NCBI RefSeq assembly: GCF_017488845.2
Contig: NZ_CP083374.1
Span: 405,501 to 469,500, forward strand
Direction of reading: 5' to 3'
From: Ensifer canadensis
GTDB taxonomy: Bacteria > Pseudomonadota > Alphaproteobacteria > Rhizobiales > Rhizobiaceae
Length of the DNA: 64,000 nucleotides
This document shows positions 51,791 to 61,095 of this stretch, piece by piece (position 1 is the first letter of the stretch; each line of letters begins with the position of its first letter). A program made the position numbers and the translations under genes. A model generated the notes under the pieces. The model was given only the letters and a program-made list of their open reading frames with translations. It searched no databases and was not told the DNA's origin.

Positions 51791-52507
51791 CTAAAGGCCC
51801 TCTTCTTTTGCGTAGGCAGCCAGGAGATCCGGCAAGTCGTTTTCCGAGTTGCTTTTCAGCAGAGCGCGCGTTGTGATGGCCCCGATGTGATGGTCCATCA
51901 ATTTGCACGCCTTTTCGCGATCGTTCCGTGCAAGTGCGGCAATCAACTCGCGGTGCTCCGACACGGCGCAATCGGACGAATGAGGGCGACCATAGAGCGA
52001 CAAAATCATGGACGAGCGCGAGACGAGCTCGGTAACGTATCGCGATAGGATGGCGTTCTCCGTCAGCTGTGCGAGCAGGACGTGAAACTCACCGGCGAGT
52101 TGGATCGAGGCCGACGGATTGTCGAGCCTTGCCTTGTCTTCGGCGTCGACGTGCGCTTCAAGCTCCTTGATCTTCGGGGCCGTCAGACTGCCGATCAGGC
52201 TATCGACGACCAACGTCTCCAACGCTCGGCGCACGGCAAAGATATTATGCCCTTCCTCCAGACTGGGGTGGCTGACGCATGCTCCCTTGTTCGGCCGCAA
52301 TTCGATCAGACCCTCACCGTTCAGTCGCGCCAGAGCCTGCCGCACGATCGTGCGGCTGACGCCCAGCCGCTCACCGATCGAATCCTCGGGAAGTTTCGTG
52401 CCCGCAGCGAATGCTTGGTCGAGGATGGCACGCTTCAAGATACGATAGACCGCATCTGACTTGGGGACCGCCGATCTTGCATTGCTGTCGCTGGGTTTGG
52501 GAGTCAT
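51791..52507 (-). CDS. GntR-family regulator, FCD subfamily (paralogue 1)
   Basis: A 238-aa regulator from the ATG at 52507 (CGAGGAAAA upstream). Winged helix: DSIGERLGVSRTIVRQAL (about 42-59), followed by NGEGLIELRPNKGACVSHPS. The FCD effector domain has the expected metal-type positions, with His in SSDCAVSEHRELI and MDHHIGAI. It shares its recognition helix almost exactly with the paralogue at 62481, so both should see the same site. Last in a minus-strand run after two amidohydrolase genes. Confidence 0.92.
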   Translation of the reverse strand: MTPKPSDSNARSAVPKSDAVYRILKRAILDQAFAAGTKLPEDSIGERLGVSRTIVRQALARLNGEGLIELRPNKGACVSHPSLEEGHNIFAVRRALETLVVDSLIGSLTAPKIKELEAHVDAEDKARLDNPSASIQLAGEFHVLLAQLTENAILSRYVTELVSRSSMILSLYGRPHSSDCAVSEHRELIAALARNDREKACKLMDHHIGAITTRALLKSNSENDLPDLLAAYAKEEGL

Positions 52508-52721
52508 GATTTTCCTCGAAAATAGCCAAAGCGTGCGATTGATACCGATTGCCAAGCGTTGGATCGCAAACAACTATCACCACGCAAGCCGAACCGTAAA
52601 GCCGCGGTCGGCGGCCCGCTGAACCGGCAGGTTAGGCCGTTGCATAGTGACGGCTCGACCGATCGCGGCCCGCCACTGCGAACACCAAATTCCCGACTTT
52701 TCGCCTTTCATCGAAAAAGCT

Positions 52722-53918
52722 TCATTCGATGGCCGGCAAATCGCCAGCCAATTCGCCGCCATTCACAACCACGCGGCCGCGCCGGATGACGGTGCGCCTA
52801 TGCGGCGTCAGGGCAACGGCTTCCGCCAACGTGCGCGCGGGCACCAGCACCAGGTCGCCGAAGCAGCCTTCAGAGAGACCGTAACCGCCGAGACCGATAC
52901 CTTCAGCACCACCGAAAGTGCAGATGCGGGCGGATTCTTCGAGATCAACATCGTTGGTCATACCGTTGCGTTGCGCCAGGTACTTCGCCCGCTCCAGCAT
53001 GTCACCATTTCCAAACGGCTCCCAGGTCCCCTGAATGCCGTCAGAACCGGAGGCAACCGTGAGACCGCATTGGCGCATCAGTCGCAATGGCAATGCCGGG
53101 GCAGAGGGACTGCCGACGGTCATCACCGCGATGCGTTCTGCAGCGAGCTGGCCGATTAACGCGCTTTGCCGTGGGGCGTCGAGCGTCCCGAGGCAATAGG
53201 CGTGGCTCACCATCACCTGCCCCTGCAGCGACAAGGCGCGGGTCCGTTCGACGATGAGTTCAAGACAATAGGCACCGAGGTCGCCCGGTTCATGCAGATG
53301 AATGTCGACAGGTTTTCCGTGACGATCCGCGAGCGCGAAGATTGCATCGAGATGACGCACCGGATCGCGCTCGATCGTGGCGGGGTCGATGCCGCCGACG
53401 ATATCGGCGCCGGCCTTCAAGGCCGCATCCATCAACTCAAGCGTCCCCTCGCGCGGCAGCATGCCGCTTTGCGGGAAAGCCACAATCTGTACATCGACCA
53501 GATCGCGCATTGCCTCGCGTGTTTCCAGCACGCCTTCGACATTGGCGATGCCGATCTCGGTGTCGACATCAACGTGGCTGCGAATGCTCAAAACGCCATG
53601 GGCGAGCGTCTGAAGGATCTGACGGGCCGATTGCCGGCGGGCGTTGATGCCAAGCTCGCGCTTGGCATTGCGGTCGGCCAGGATTCGGTCGTTGCGGGTC
53701 GGACCGACCCGGTTCTCGAACCAGTCCATGCCGACAAGTGTCTTGTCGAGATGCGTATGTGCCTCGACAAGCCCTGGCAAGGCGACATGTCCGGTCGCGT
53801 CGATCTCGGCCACCGGACGGGGACAATCTGCCGCAACAAACCGACCGTCTCGGATGAGAAGGTCCTTAACAGGCCCACCGAAGGGGCGGGCATTACGGAT
53901 AAGAAGGTCTGCAGTCAT
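52722..53918 (-). CDS. Amidohydrolase, cytosine-deaminase/AtzC-like
   Basis: A 398-aa cytoplasmic hydrolase. Metal and active-site motifs: VEAHTHLDKTLVG, SHVDVD, DIHLHEPGD, VMVSHAYCLG and the CodA-like ASGSDGIQGTWEPFGNGDML. The protein has no signal peptide and is related to the Tat-exported amidohydrolase at 48058, so the two may act on related compounds on either side of the membrane. Substrate could be a pyrimidine, a hydroxy-triazine or a creatinine-like ring. It follows the AtzA/TrzA-like gene by 26 bases. Confidence 0.89.
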   Translation of the reverse strand: MTADLLIRNARPFGGPVKDLLIRDGRFVAADCPRPVAEIDATGHVALPGLVEAHTHLDKTLVGMDWFENRVGPTRNDRILADRNAKRELGINARRQSARQILQTLAHGVLSIRSHVDVDTEIGIANVEGVLETREAMRDLVDVQIVAFPQSGMLPREGTLELMDAALKAGADIVGGIDPATIERDPVRHLDAIFALADRHGKPVDIHLHEPGDLGAYCLELIVERTRALSLQGQVMVSHAYCLGTLDAPRQSALIGQLAAERIAVMTVGSPSAPALPLRLMRQCGLTVASGSDGIQGTWEPFGNGDMLERAKYLAQRNGMTNDVDLEESARICTFGGAEGIGLGGYGLSEGCFGDLVLVPARTLAEAVALTPHRRTVIRRGRVVVNGGELAGDLPAIE

Positions 53919-53944
53919 TGTAGATCCTCAATTGTCCAAGCGCC

Positions 53945-55321
53945 TTACGTGCGATCACTAAGTCCGGCCCGCGCCATCGCCAGCCGAAAAGCGCGCAGGG
54001 CACGGTCGAGGATCGCGTCTTCGTCCTGGCCGACGAGGCGTCGCCCGCGCATCAGAACACGCCCGCCGACGATGGTGGTGTCCACGTCCGCCCCATTGGC
54101 GAAGCGAGCAAGGCGCTGCACCGGATCGTGCGGTGGCCAGAGATGGGGCTGACGCATATTCACAAGGACGATATCGGCGCGCTTGCCGGTTTCAAGCGAG
54201 CCGAGTTCATCATCCATCATCAGGGCGCGCGCGCCGTCGATCGTCGCCATCTCCAGCAGCCGCAGCGGCGGCAGCACGGTATCATCTGAGAAATGGCGCG
54301 CGTGGTAGCGATGGGCCTGGAACATGTTGCGGAACATGTCGAAGGACCGATCGGGCGCCGCGGCATCGGTGCCGAGCGAAACCACTATGCCGTCCTCCAT
54401 CAGCTCCGGTGCCGGGCAGCGGCCATAGACCGACATCAGCGCACTCGGATTGTGCGCAACCTTGGCACCGGTCCGCTTCAGGACCGCCCGGTCGGCCTCG
54501 GTCAGGTCTATGCAATGGGCAAGGAGCGACCGCTCGTCAAAGAGACCAAGTCGCGCATCGTTGGCGGCGATGGATCCGTCGCGATGACCGTCCTGCACCA
54601 GAAGGCTTCGCCTCTCACGCGCGCGGTCGCGGACCTTGCATGCAATCCTGTATACCGTTTCCCCGCGCAGTTCCTGCTCATCGAAAACCGGTAGCGAAAA
54701 CACGACCTGCAACCGGTCGTCGCGTCCAACCCAGGCATCGACCAACTCGGTGGCCACGTCTATCTGCCGGTCTGGGGAGACGACGATGTCGTTGTGGGAC
54801 GTCGGCGTATACTGGCGATACACGTGATTTTGCCCGGACCGGTTCGGCCCCACGGCCAGAACCTCACGCACTCCCATGGCGGCAACCGAAGCGAGATGCG
54901 CCTCCGCCGCCTCCGGTGCCTCGGTGCGCATGATATCCGGGCCGCCGCCGAACAGCAGCGCCGCAGTCGTCGTGCCGCACTTGATCCTCTCTGCCGCCGA
55001 CAGCGCCGCTTCCGCTGCCCAGAACTCAGGGTCGGTCGCAGTCGCGTAAATGCGGCCGGTCACGTCCATCCAGTCCTCGGCTGCACTGCCCAACCCTTTG
55101 GTCAGCATATGTCCGGCATGAGCGTGTGTGTCGATCAGCCCAGGCATCGCGACCATGCCGGCAGCCTCGATGCGCTCGGCCTGCCATTCTCCGGCAAAGC
55201 TTCCCTCGCCGATGGCGCCGATGCGCCCGTCCTCGACCAGAACATGGCCGCGCTCAAGAACGCGACGGTCCGCGTCCATGGTAACGATCGTGGCGTTTTC
55301 AATCAGCAGTGCATTCGTCAT
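53945..55321 (-). CDS. Amidohydrolase, AtzA/TrzA/guanine-deaminase-like
   Basis: A 458-aa hydrolase from the ATG at 55321 (AGGGAAC upstream). The family start (ATIVTMDADRRVLERGHVLV), metal motif LIDTHAHAGHML, His in QDGHRDGS, LLAHCIDLTEADRAVLKRTG, HNPSALMS and Asp in VSLGTDAAAPDRSFDMF are in the order of the TrzA/AtzA/SsnA group. It lacks a typical HxAE motif in the middle, so the exact reaction is uncertain. Likely deaminase or dechlorinase-like hydrolase on a ring. First gene of the minus-strand operon, divergent from the second dipeptide-type ABC operon. Confidence 0.88.
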   Translation of the reverse strand: MTNALLIENATIVTMDADRRVLERGHVLVEDGRIGAIGEGSFAGEWQAERIEAAGMVAMPGLIDTHAHAGHMLTKGLGSAAEDWMDVTGRIYATATDPEFWAAEAALSAAERIKCGTTTAALLFGGGPDIMRTEAPEAAEAHLASVAAMGVREVLAVGPNRSGQNHVYRQYTPTSHNDIVVSPDRQIDVATELVDAWVGRDDRLQVVFSLPVFDEQELRGETVYRIACKVRDRARERRSLLVQDGHRDGSIAANDARLGLFDERSLLAHCIDLTEADRAVLKRTGAKVAHNPSALMSVYGRCPAPELMEDGIVVSLGTDAAAPDRSFDMFRNMFQAHRYHARHFSDDTVLPPLRLLEMATIDGARALMMDDELGSLETGKRADIVLVNMRQPHLWPPHDPVQRLARFANGADVDTTIVGGRVLMRGRRLVGQDEDAILDRALRAFRLAMARAGLSDRT

Positions 55322-55410
55322 CGGAAGTTCCCTTTCCGGCTGTCGGGCCTGGCGTTCTTTTTTGAGAAGCGTCGCCAAAACCACTTTTGCCATCTTGATA
55401 TTGTTTGCAT

Positions 55411-55469
55411 CAGATGTACACTATTACTGGGAACATTCGTATCCAATAACACAGATATTATGTATACGC
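55411..55469. promoter_or_regulatory. Divergent promoter with GntR-like sites
   Basis: ATGTACA (55414-55420) and TGTATAC (55461-55467) lie between the amidohydrolase and ABC receptor starts. The second overlaps a TATTAT (55456-55461) that could be the -10 element of the plus-strand operon, so a bound regulator would block it. Confidence 0.5.
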
Positions 55470-55485
55470 TAAACGGGAGAAACCA

Positions 55486-57060
55486 GTGAAAACCTCTTTG
55501 AAGACCCTCTTGGCGGGTCTCGCCCTTGTGGCGCCGCTTTCCGCCCCCGCCCTCGCCGAGACACTGCGCTGGGCTTCATCCGGCGATGTCATTTCCTACG
55601 ACCCCAACGCACAGGTCGACAGCTTTACCCAAAGCGTACACCATATGGTTTTCGACCCTCTGGTGCGCCGTAACAAGGACCTGAAGCTCGAGCCGGCGCT
55701 CGCCACCTCCTGGGAGGTCATCGAGCCGACCCGCTGGCGCTTCAAGCTGCGCCAGGGCGTGAAATTCCATGAGGGCCAGCCCTTCAACGCCGACGACGTC
55801 GTGGCGACCATCCAGCGCCAGATCGACCCCGGCGCGCGCAACCGCGAGAACCTTTCAACCGTCGTCGGCGTCGAGAAGGTCGATGAATACACTGTCGACC
55901 TCATCCTGCGCGGACCCTATCCGCTGCTCCTCAACGACCTTGCCGCCATCTACATCATGAGCAAGCCCTGGATGGAGGAGCACGACGCGCTCAAGCCGGG
56001 CAATGCTTCGACCGGAGTCGTCACCTATGCCAACAACCATGCCAACGGCACGGGTGCCTTCAAGCTGAAGACCTACGAACCGGATTCGCGCTCGGTCTTC
56101 GAAGTGAACAAGGACTGGTGGGATAAGCCGCAGCACAATCTGGACGAGGTCGAGTTCCGTCCGATCGCCTCCGACGCGACCCGCGTCGCGGCGCTGCTAT
56201 CGGGTGAAGTCGACATGATTGCGCCCGTTCCGTTGCAGGACGTCGACCGCATCGCCGCCACCGATGGGCTGAAGGTCGTCGAGAACCCGTCGCTGCGCAC
56301 CATATTCTTCATTTTCAGCTACCGGCCGGAACTTCATGCGACCCCCGGCAAGCCCAATCCGCTGCTCGATGTGCGGGTGCGCCAGGCCCTGTGGCACGCG
56401 ATCGATACCAACACGATCCAGAAGCGCCTGATGCGCGGCAAGTCGCGTACGGCCGGGATGCTCGTCGCACCGGCGGTGACCGGCTACGACGAAACCATCG
56501 ACGTGCCGCTTCCCTATGATGTCGACAAGGCCAAGGCGCTGCTGGCCGAGGCCGGTTATCCGGATGGTTTCAAAACGGGGCTCGCCTGCCCCAATGACCG
56601 CTACATCGCCGACGAGCAGATCTGCCTTGCGGTCGCCTCCATGTGGGCGCAGATCGGCGTCCAGGCCAATGTGAGTGTCGAGAGCAAGACGACCTATTTC
56701 CCGCGTACGGACAAGGGTGAGTTCGACGTCTATCTTCTCGGCTGGGCTTCGCTGCCGCCGATGGACGGCTTCAGCCCGTTGCAAGCGCTGCTGGCGAGCA
56801 ATGACGGCACCTTCGGCGGCAGCAACGCCGATGGGCTCTCCAATCCCGAGATCGACAAGCTGGCCTATGCCGCAGCCGTTGAACTCGACGAAACCAAACG
56901 CGTCGAGATGCTGAAGCAAGCCTTCCGCATCACCCATGATCAGGTATTCTACCTGCCGCTGCACCAGCAGCCGGTCGCCTGGGCGATGAGCAGCAAGCTC
57001 GACATGCCGCAGTTCCCGGACGAGTACGTGCGTCCGTGGTTCGCACAGATGAAGAAGTAG
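55486..57060 (+). CDS. ABC transporter substrate-binding protein, family 5
   Basis: A 524-aa receptor starting at GTG 55486 after CGGGAGAAA. Sec signal peptide: LLAGLALVAPLSAPALAET. Family 5 blocks: LATSWEVIEPTRWRFKLRQG, KFHEGQPFNADDVVATIQRQ, NGTGAFKLKTYEPDS and a late YLPLHQQPVAWAMSS. First gene of a complete importer; likely ligand is related to the substrates of the divergent amidohydrolases. Confidence 0.93.
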   Translation: MKTSLKTLLAGLALVAPLSAPALAETLRWASSGDVISYDPNAQVDSFTQSVHHMVFDPLVRRNKDLKLEPALATSWEVIEPTRWRFKLRQGVKFHEGQPFNADDVVATIQRQIDPGARNRENLSTVVGVEKVDEYTVDLILRGPYPLLLNDLAAIYIMSKPWMEEHDALKPGNASTGVVTYANNHANGTGAFKLKTYEPDSRSVFEVNKDWWDKPQHNLDEVEFRPIASDATRVAALLSGEVDMIAPVPLQDVDRIAATDGLKVVENPSLRTIFFIFSYRPELHATPGKPNPLLDVRVRQALWHAIDTNTIQKRLMRGKSRTAGMLVAPAVTGYDETIDVPLPYDVDKAKALLAEAGYPDGFKTGLACPNDRYIADEQICLAVASMWAQIGVQANVSVESKTTYFPRTDKGEFDVYLLGWASLPPMDGFSPLQALLASNDGTFGGSNADGLSNPEIDKLAYAAAVELDETKRVEMLKQAFRITHDQVFYLPLHQQPVAWAMSSKLDMPQFPDEYVRPWFAQMKK

Positions 57061-57076
57061 TCGGGATTCTCCCAAG

Positions 57077-57113
57077 GCGCAGTCCCGGCAAGCGAAGCCT
57101 GCCGGGACTGCGC
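57077..57113 (+). other. Intercistronic stem-loop between receptor and permease genes
   Basis: A perfect 14-base stem: 57077-57090 pairs with 57100-57113 around a nine-base loop, starting 17 bases after the receptor stop. Such hairpins in importer operons usually protect the receptor mRNA and lower permease expression. Confidence 0.7.
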
Positions 57114-57220
57114 TCAAACCGGGTCAACCCTTCCGCGTCGCTGGCGGCGCGGAGGACGCGGGAGCGCAACAGCCCGGTTTTCGCCCCTTCGGGCAAGATC
57201 GCTCCCTCAAGGACTATCCG

Positions 57221-58186
57221 ATGATCAGACTCTTTTCAGTCAGGTTGCTTCAGGCCATCCTCGTGATGGTCGCAGTGACTGCCATTGCCTTCGTCATGTT
57301 CCGCTTCGTCGGCGATCCCGTCGCCTCGATGGTGCGCGAAGGCGCAACCCAGGCAGAAAAGGACGCGGTCCGTGTCGCTCTCGGCCTCGACAGGCCGGTC
57401 GTGGTGCAGTTCGTCGATTTCGTCGGCCATGTGCTGACCGGCGATCTCGGCACGAGCTACCGCTACCAGCAGCCTGTGACCAGCCTGTTGCTCAGCCGTC
57501 TTCCGGCCACGCTGGAACTGGTTGTCGTCGCCACCGTGCTGGCCCTGTCGCTCGGCATTCCGCTCGGAGTGCTCTGCGCGCTAAAACCGCGTTCCCTTCT
57601 CTCCCGGCTGACCCAGTCTGCGACACTGGTCGGCATTTCGATGCCCACCTTCGTCACCGGCCTGCTGCTGATCCTGGTTTTCGCAGTGAACCTGCGCTGG
57701 TTGCCGTCCTCCGGACGCGGAGACCTCGTCGATATCGGTTTTTGGGAGACCGGCTTCCTCACCCTTTCGGGCCTGAAGTCGCTGATCCTGCCGTCGATCA
57801 CGCTGGCGCTGTTCCAGCTCACGCTGATCATGCGGCTGGTGCGCTCGGAGATGATCGACGTGCTGTCGTCGGACTATATCCGCTTCGCCTTCGCCCGTGG
57901 CCTGCCGCGCACCTATATCTACGGGCGGCTCGCTCTACGCAACGCGCTGATGCCGGTCGTCACCGTTACGGGCCTGCAGATCGGCCAGCTCATCGCCTTC
58001 GCCATCGTCACCGAGACAGTGTTCCAGTGGCCGGGCATGGGCCTGCTCTTCACGAATGCCGTCGGCTATCCCGACGTGCCGGTGTTGGCTGCCTACCTTC
58101 TGTTCGTCGGCTTCCTGTTCGTCATGATCAACATGATCGTCGACATTCTCTACACCTTCATCGATCCGCGCCTGAGGACACGATAA
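57221..58186 (+). CDS. ABC transporter permease, DppB type
   Basis: A 321-aa permease: LLQAILVMVAVTAIAFVMFR, VGDPVASMVREGA (GDP loop), coupling loop FAFARGLPRTYIYGRLALRN, and the end IVDILYTFIDPRLRTR. The stop overlaps the next start by one base (TAATG at 58184-58188). Confidence 0.93.
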   Translation: MIRLFSVRLLQAILVMVAVTAIAFVMFRFVGDPVASMVREGATQAEKDAVRVALGLDRPVVVQFVDFVGHVLTGDLGTSYRYQQPVTSLLLSRLPATLELVVVATVLALSLGIPLGVLCALKPRSLLSRLTQSATLVGISMPTFVTGLLLILVFAVNLRWLPSSGRGDLVDIGFWETGFLTLSGLKSLILPSITLALFQLTLIMRLVRSEMIDVLSSDYIRFAFARGLPRTYIYGRLALRNALMPVVTVTGLQIGQLIAFAIVTETVFQWPGMGLLFTNAVGYPDVPVLAAYLLFVGFLFVMINMIVDILYTFIDPRLRTR

Positions 58187-59082
58187 TGGCTACGCAATCC
58201 CTGATGCGCCGGCTTCCGCCGGTTTCCGTGATGATCGCCAGCCTGGTGCTCTTCATCATGCTGACCCTCGTCATCTTCGCCCCGCTGATCGCGCCGATGG
58301 ATCCTCGCGACGTCTCATCCTATTCGCTGATCGACATGGAAATCCCCCCGGCGTTCATGGAGGGTGGTGATCCCCGCTTCCTGCTCGGCACCGACAACCA
58401 GGGCCGCGACCTCGTCTCGGTCATCCTGTTCGGGCTCAGGATCTCCGTCGTCATCGGCGTCGGCGCGGTGGTCTTCGCGGCCGTGGTCGGCGTCGTGCTC
58501 GGTCTCGTCGCCGGCTTCTTCGGCGGCGTGATCGATGGCATCGTTATGCGCATTGCCGATGTCTTCGTCAGTTTCCCCACCATCCTCGTCGCGCTGCTCA
58601 TCAGCGGCATCGCCCGTGCGCAGCTCAGCGCCGAAACGATGCTTGCCTGGGCGCCGCTGGTGTTGATCTTCTCCATTGCCGTCAACGAATGGGTGCAATA
58701 TGCCCGAACCGTGCGCGCCTCGACCATGGTGGAAGTCGCGCGCGACTACGTGCGCGCCGCCAAGGTCATCGGCCTGCCATCCGGCCGCATCATGGGCCGC
58801 CACATTCTACCAAACATCATGAGTTCGGTGATGGTCATCGCCACCATCAACCTTGCGGGCGCGATCCTGACGGAGGCGACGCTCTCCTTCCTCGGCGCCG
58901 GCATGCCGCCGACCTATCCCTCGCTCGGTACGTTGATCCGCATCGGCAATCAGTTCCTGTTCTCCGGCCTCTGGTGGATTGCGGTGATGCCGGCGACTGT
59001 ACTGGTCGTCCTTGTGCTGGCCGTCAACGTGATCGGCGACTATTTGCGCGACCACTTCAACCCGAAACTGATGGTTCGCTGA
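58186..59082 (+). CDS. ABC transporter permease, DppC type
   Basis: A 298-aa permease from the ATG at 58186. DppC pattern: FLLGTDNQGRDLVSVILFGL and coupling loop RAAKVIGLPSGRIMGRHILP. An open frame reaching back to 57742 lies inside the first permease and is ignored. Confidence 0.92.
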   Translation: MATQSLMRRLPPVSVMIASLVLFIMLTLVIFAPLIAPMDPRDVSSYSLIDMEIPPAFMEGGDPRFLLGTDNQGRDLVSVILFGLRISVVIGVGAVVFAAVVGVVLGLVAGFFGGVIDGIVMRIADVFVSFPTILVALLISGIARAQLSAETMLAWAPLVLIFSIAVNEWVQYARTVRASTMVEVARDYVRAAKVIGLPSGRIMGRHILPNIMSSVMVIATINLAGAILTEATLSFLGAGMPPTYPSLGTLIRIGNQFLFSGLWWIAVMPATVLVVLVLAVNVIGDYLRDHFNPKLMVR

Positions 59083-59083
59083 G

Positions 59084-60823
59084 ATGACCGAAACCACGCT
59101 CCCCGTCCTCGACATCCGCAATCTCTGCGTCGAGTATCCGCTGGCCAACGGCAGCACGCTTAAGGCCGTCAAGAACACCGATCTCATGATCCGGCCCGGC
59201 GAAATCCACGCCCTCGTCGGTGAATCCGGCGCCGGCAAGACCACTGTCGGCAACGCGCTGATGGGTCTCTTGCAGGCCCCCGGCAGAATCGCATCCGGCT
59301 CCATCGTCATCGCCGGTAAGCAGATCGACCTACGCACCGGCCGCACCGAAGGCATTGTGCCCGGACGCGATGTCGGCGCGATCTTCCAGGATCCGATGAC
59401 GAGCCTCAACCCGCTCTTCACGGTGGAAAGCCAGCTCTGCGAAGGCATGCTCACCCATCTAAAGCTTTCGTCCAAGGAGGCGAAGGCCCGCGCGCTGGAA
59501 CTGATGAAGGCCGTCGGTATTCCGGAGCCCGAACGCCGGCTCAACAGCTATCCGCACCAGCTTTCCGGCGGACAGCGCCAGCGCGTGGTCATCGCCACCG
59601 CACTCGCATGCAATCCGCAGCTTATCGTCGCCGACGAGCCGACGACGGCGCTGGACGTCTCGGTGCAGGCCCAGATCCTCAAGCTCATCCGCGATCTTGC
59701 GGACGAGCGCGGCGTCGGCATTCTGCTCGTCACGCATAATATGGGTGTCGTCGCCGAGATCGCCGACCGCGTCACCATCATGCAGAACGGCGCGGTGGTG
59801 GAAAGCGGGCCGACGCGCGAGGTGCTGACCGCGCCGAAGGCGCCCTATGCCCGCACGCTGATCGCCGCCGTGCCGCCCATCGAAACACGCCTTGAGCGTC
59901 TACCGGTCCCAAGTGAGGAAACGCAGGTGTCGCTCGACGCCCGCGCCACCGTGCGCCGCAAGAGTGCAAAGAGCGAGGCGGGCAGCCGTGACGACGTGGT
60001 ACTCTCCGTGCGCGACCTTGCTGTGGAGTATGGCAGCCGCTCGTTGATCCCCGGCCGCAAGGCGTCGGTCTTCAAGGCGGTCAAGGGCGTCTCGTTCGAC
60101 GTCCGGCGCGGCGAGATTTTCGGCCTCGTCGGCGAATCCGGCTGCGGCAAGACCACCGTCGCCAACTCCATAGCCGGCCTCGTCACCCAGAGTTCGGGCA
60201 CCATCGATTTTCAGGGAACGGCGCTCGGCGCCCGACGTGAAAAATCGGTGCGCCAGTCCCTGCAGATGGTGTTCCAGGACCCCTATTCGGCACTCAACCC
60301 GCGCCTGCGTATCAACTCCGCGATTGCGGAGCCCATCCTGTTCTACAAGCTCGCCTCCAATGCGCAGGAAGCCCGGCAGGACGCCACGACGCTGCTCGAA
60401 GCTGTCGGCCTTCCCGCCGACGCCGGCGCGCGCTTCTCGCACGCTTTCTCCGGCGGTCAGCGCCAGCGGATCGCCATTGCGCGCGCTCTCGGGCCGCGCC
60501 CTTCGCTGCTCATCTGCGACGAGCCGACCTCCGCGCTCGACGTCTCGGTGCAGGCGCAGCTCCTCAACCTCCTGAAAGATCTGCGCGACCTCGCCGGCCT
60601 CTCCATGCTGTTCATCAGCCACGACCTCGCGGTGATCCGTCAGATGTGCGACCGCGTGGCCGTCATGAAGTCAGGGCAGATTGTCGAGCTTGCCGATACC
60701 GAAACGCTCTTCACCGCGCCGCAACACGAATATACCCGTGAGCTTCTTCGCCTTGCCCCGTCACTTGAGCGCATCCTGGGCGCGAACTCGCCTCGGCCTG
60801 GCCGTGGATGGCAAAACGGATGA
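59084..60823 (+). CDS. Fused dual ABC ATPase (DppD-DppF type)
   Basis: A 579-aa protein with two ATPase domains. First: Walker [10 protein letters not shown] (46-54), signature [16 protein letters not shown], Walker [13 protein letters not shown]. Second: [20 protein letters not shown], signature [28 protein letters not shown]. Both catalytic sets look intact. It follows the permease gene directly and completes the importer. Same fused layout as the 3413-5068 gene, whereas the 42-47 kb system keeps the two ATPases separate. Confidence 0.93.
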   Translation: MTETTLPVLDIRNLCVEYPLANGSTLKAVKNTDLMIRPGEIHALVGESGAGKTTVGNALMGLLQAPGRIASGSIVIAGKQIDLRTGRTEGIVPGRDVGAIFQDPMTSLNPLFTVESQLCEGMLTHLKLSSKEAKARALELMKAVGIPEPERRLNSYPHQLSGGQRQRVVIATALACNPQLIVADEPTTALDVSVQAQILKLIRDLADERGVGILLVTHNMGVVAEIADRVTIMQNGAVVESGPTREVLTAPKAPYARTLIAAVPPIETRLERLPVPSEETQVSLDARATVRRKSAKSEAGSRDDVVLSVRDLAVEYGSRSLIPGRKASVFKAVKGVSFDVRRGEIFGLVGESGCGKTTVANSIAGLVTQSSGTIDFQGTALGARREKSVRQSLQMVFQDPYSALNPRLRINSAIAEPILFYKLASNAQEARQDATTLLEAVGLPADAGARFSHAFSGGQRQRIAIARALGPRPSLLICDEPTSALDVSVQAQLLNLLKDLRDLAGLSMLFISHDLAVIRQMCDRVAVMKSGQIVELADTETLFTAPQHEYTRELLRLAPSLERILGANSPRPGRGWQNG

Positions 60824-61095
60824 GAATCTCCCCTTGCCGGCACGCCGTTCTCGATGCCGCCCAGCTTGAAGCCGATCTCATGATCGACTGGTCAGGTTTG
60901 CGCGATACGCTGGAAACGCCGCGCGTCTTCCGCGTCACAGCCGAGATACGGATTTGATTGAATGAATCCCGTGCACGGCGTGGCTTTGCTGCTGTGCCGA
61001 AGTTATTGCACGTCGCGAACGAATTGGTGCACCACTGCGCGCATGCCTTTTCGGGTCACCGCAATAAAAAGAAGACGTAAAGGAAACACCCGATC
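60824..61095 (+). other. Intergenic region, no clear gene
   Basis: About 270 bases between the ATPase gene and the MFS gene. A 49-codon frame (60808-60957) includes AQLEADLMIDWSGLRDTLET, which looks protein-like but has no family match and a weak start. The end has the AAAGGAAAC site of the MFS gene. Confidence 0.4.

Noticed and set aside
60808..60957. 49-codon frame at the end of the fused ATPase gene
   Set aside because: Weak start inside the ATPase gene and no family; described under the intergenic entry only.
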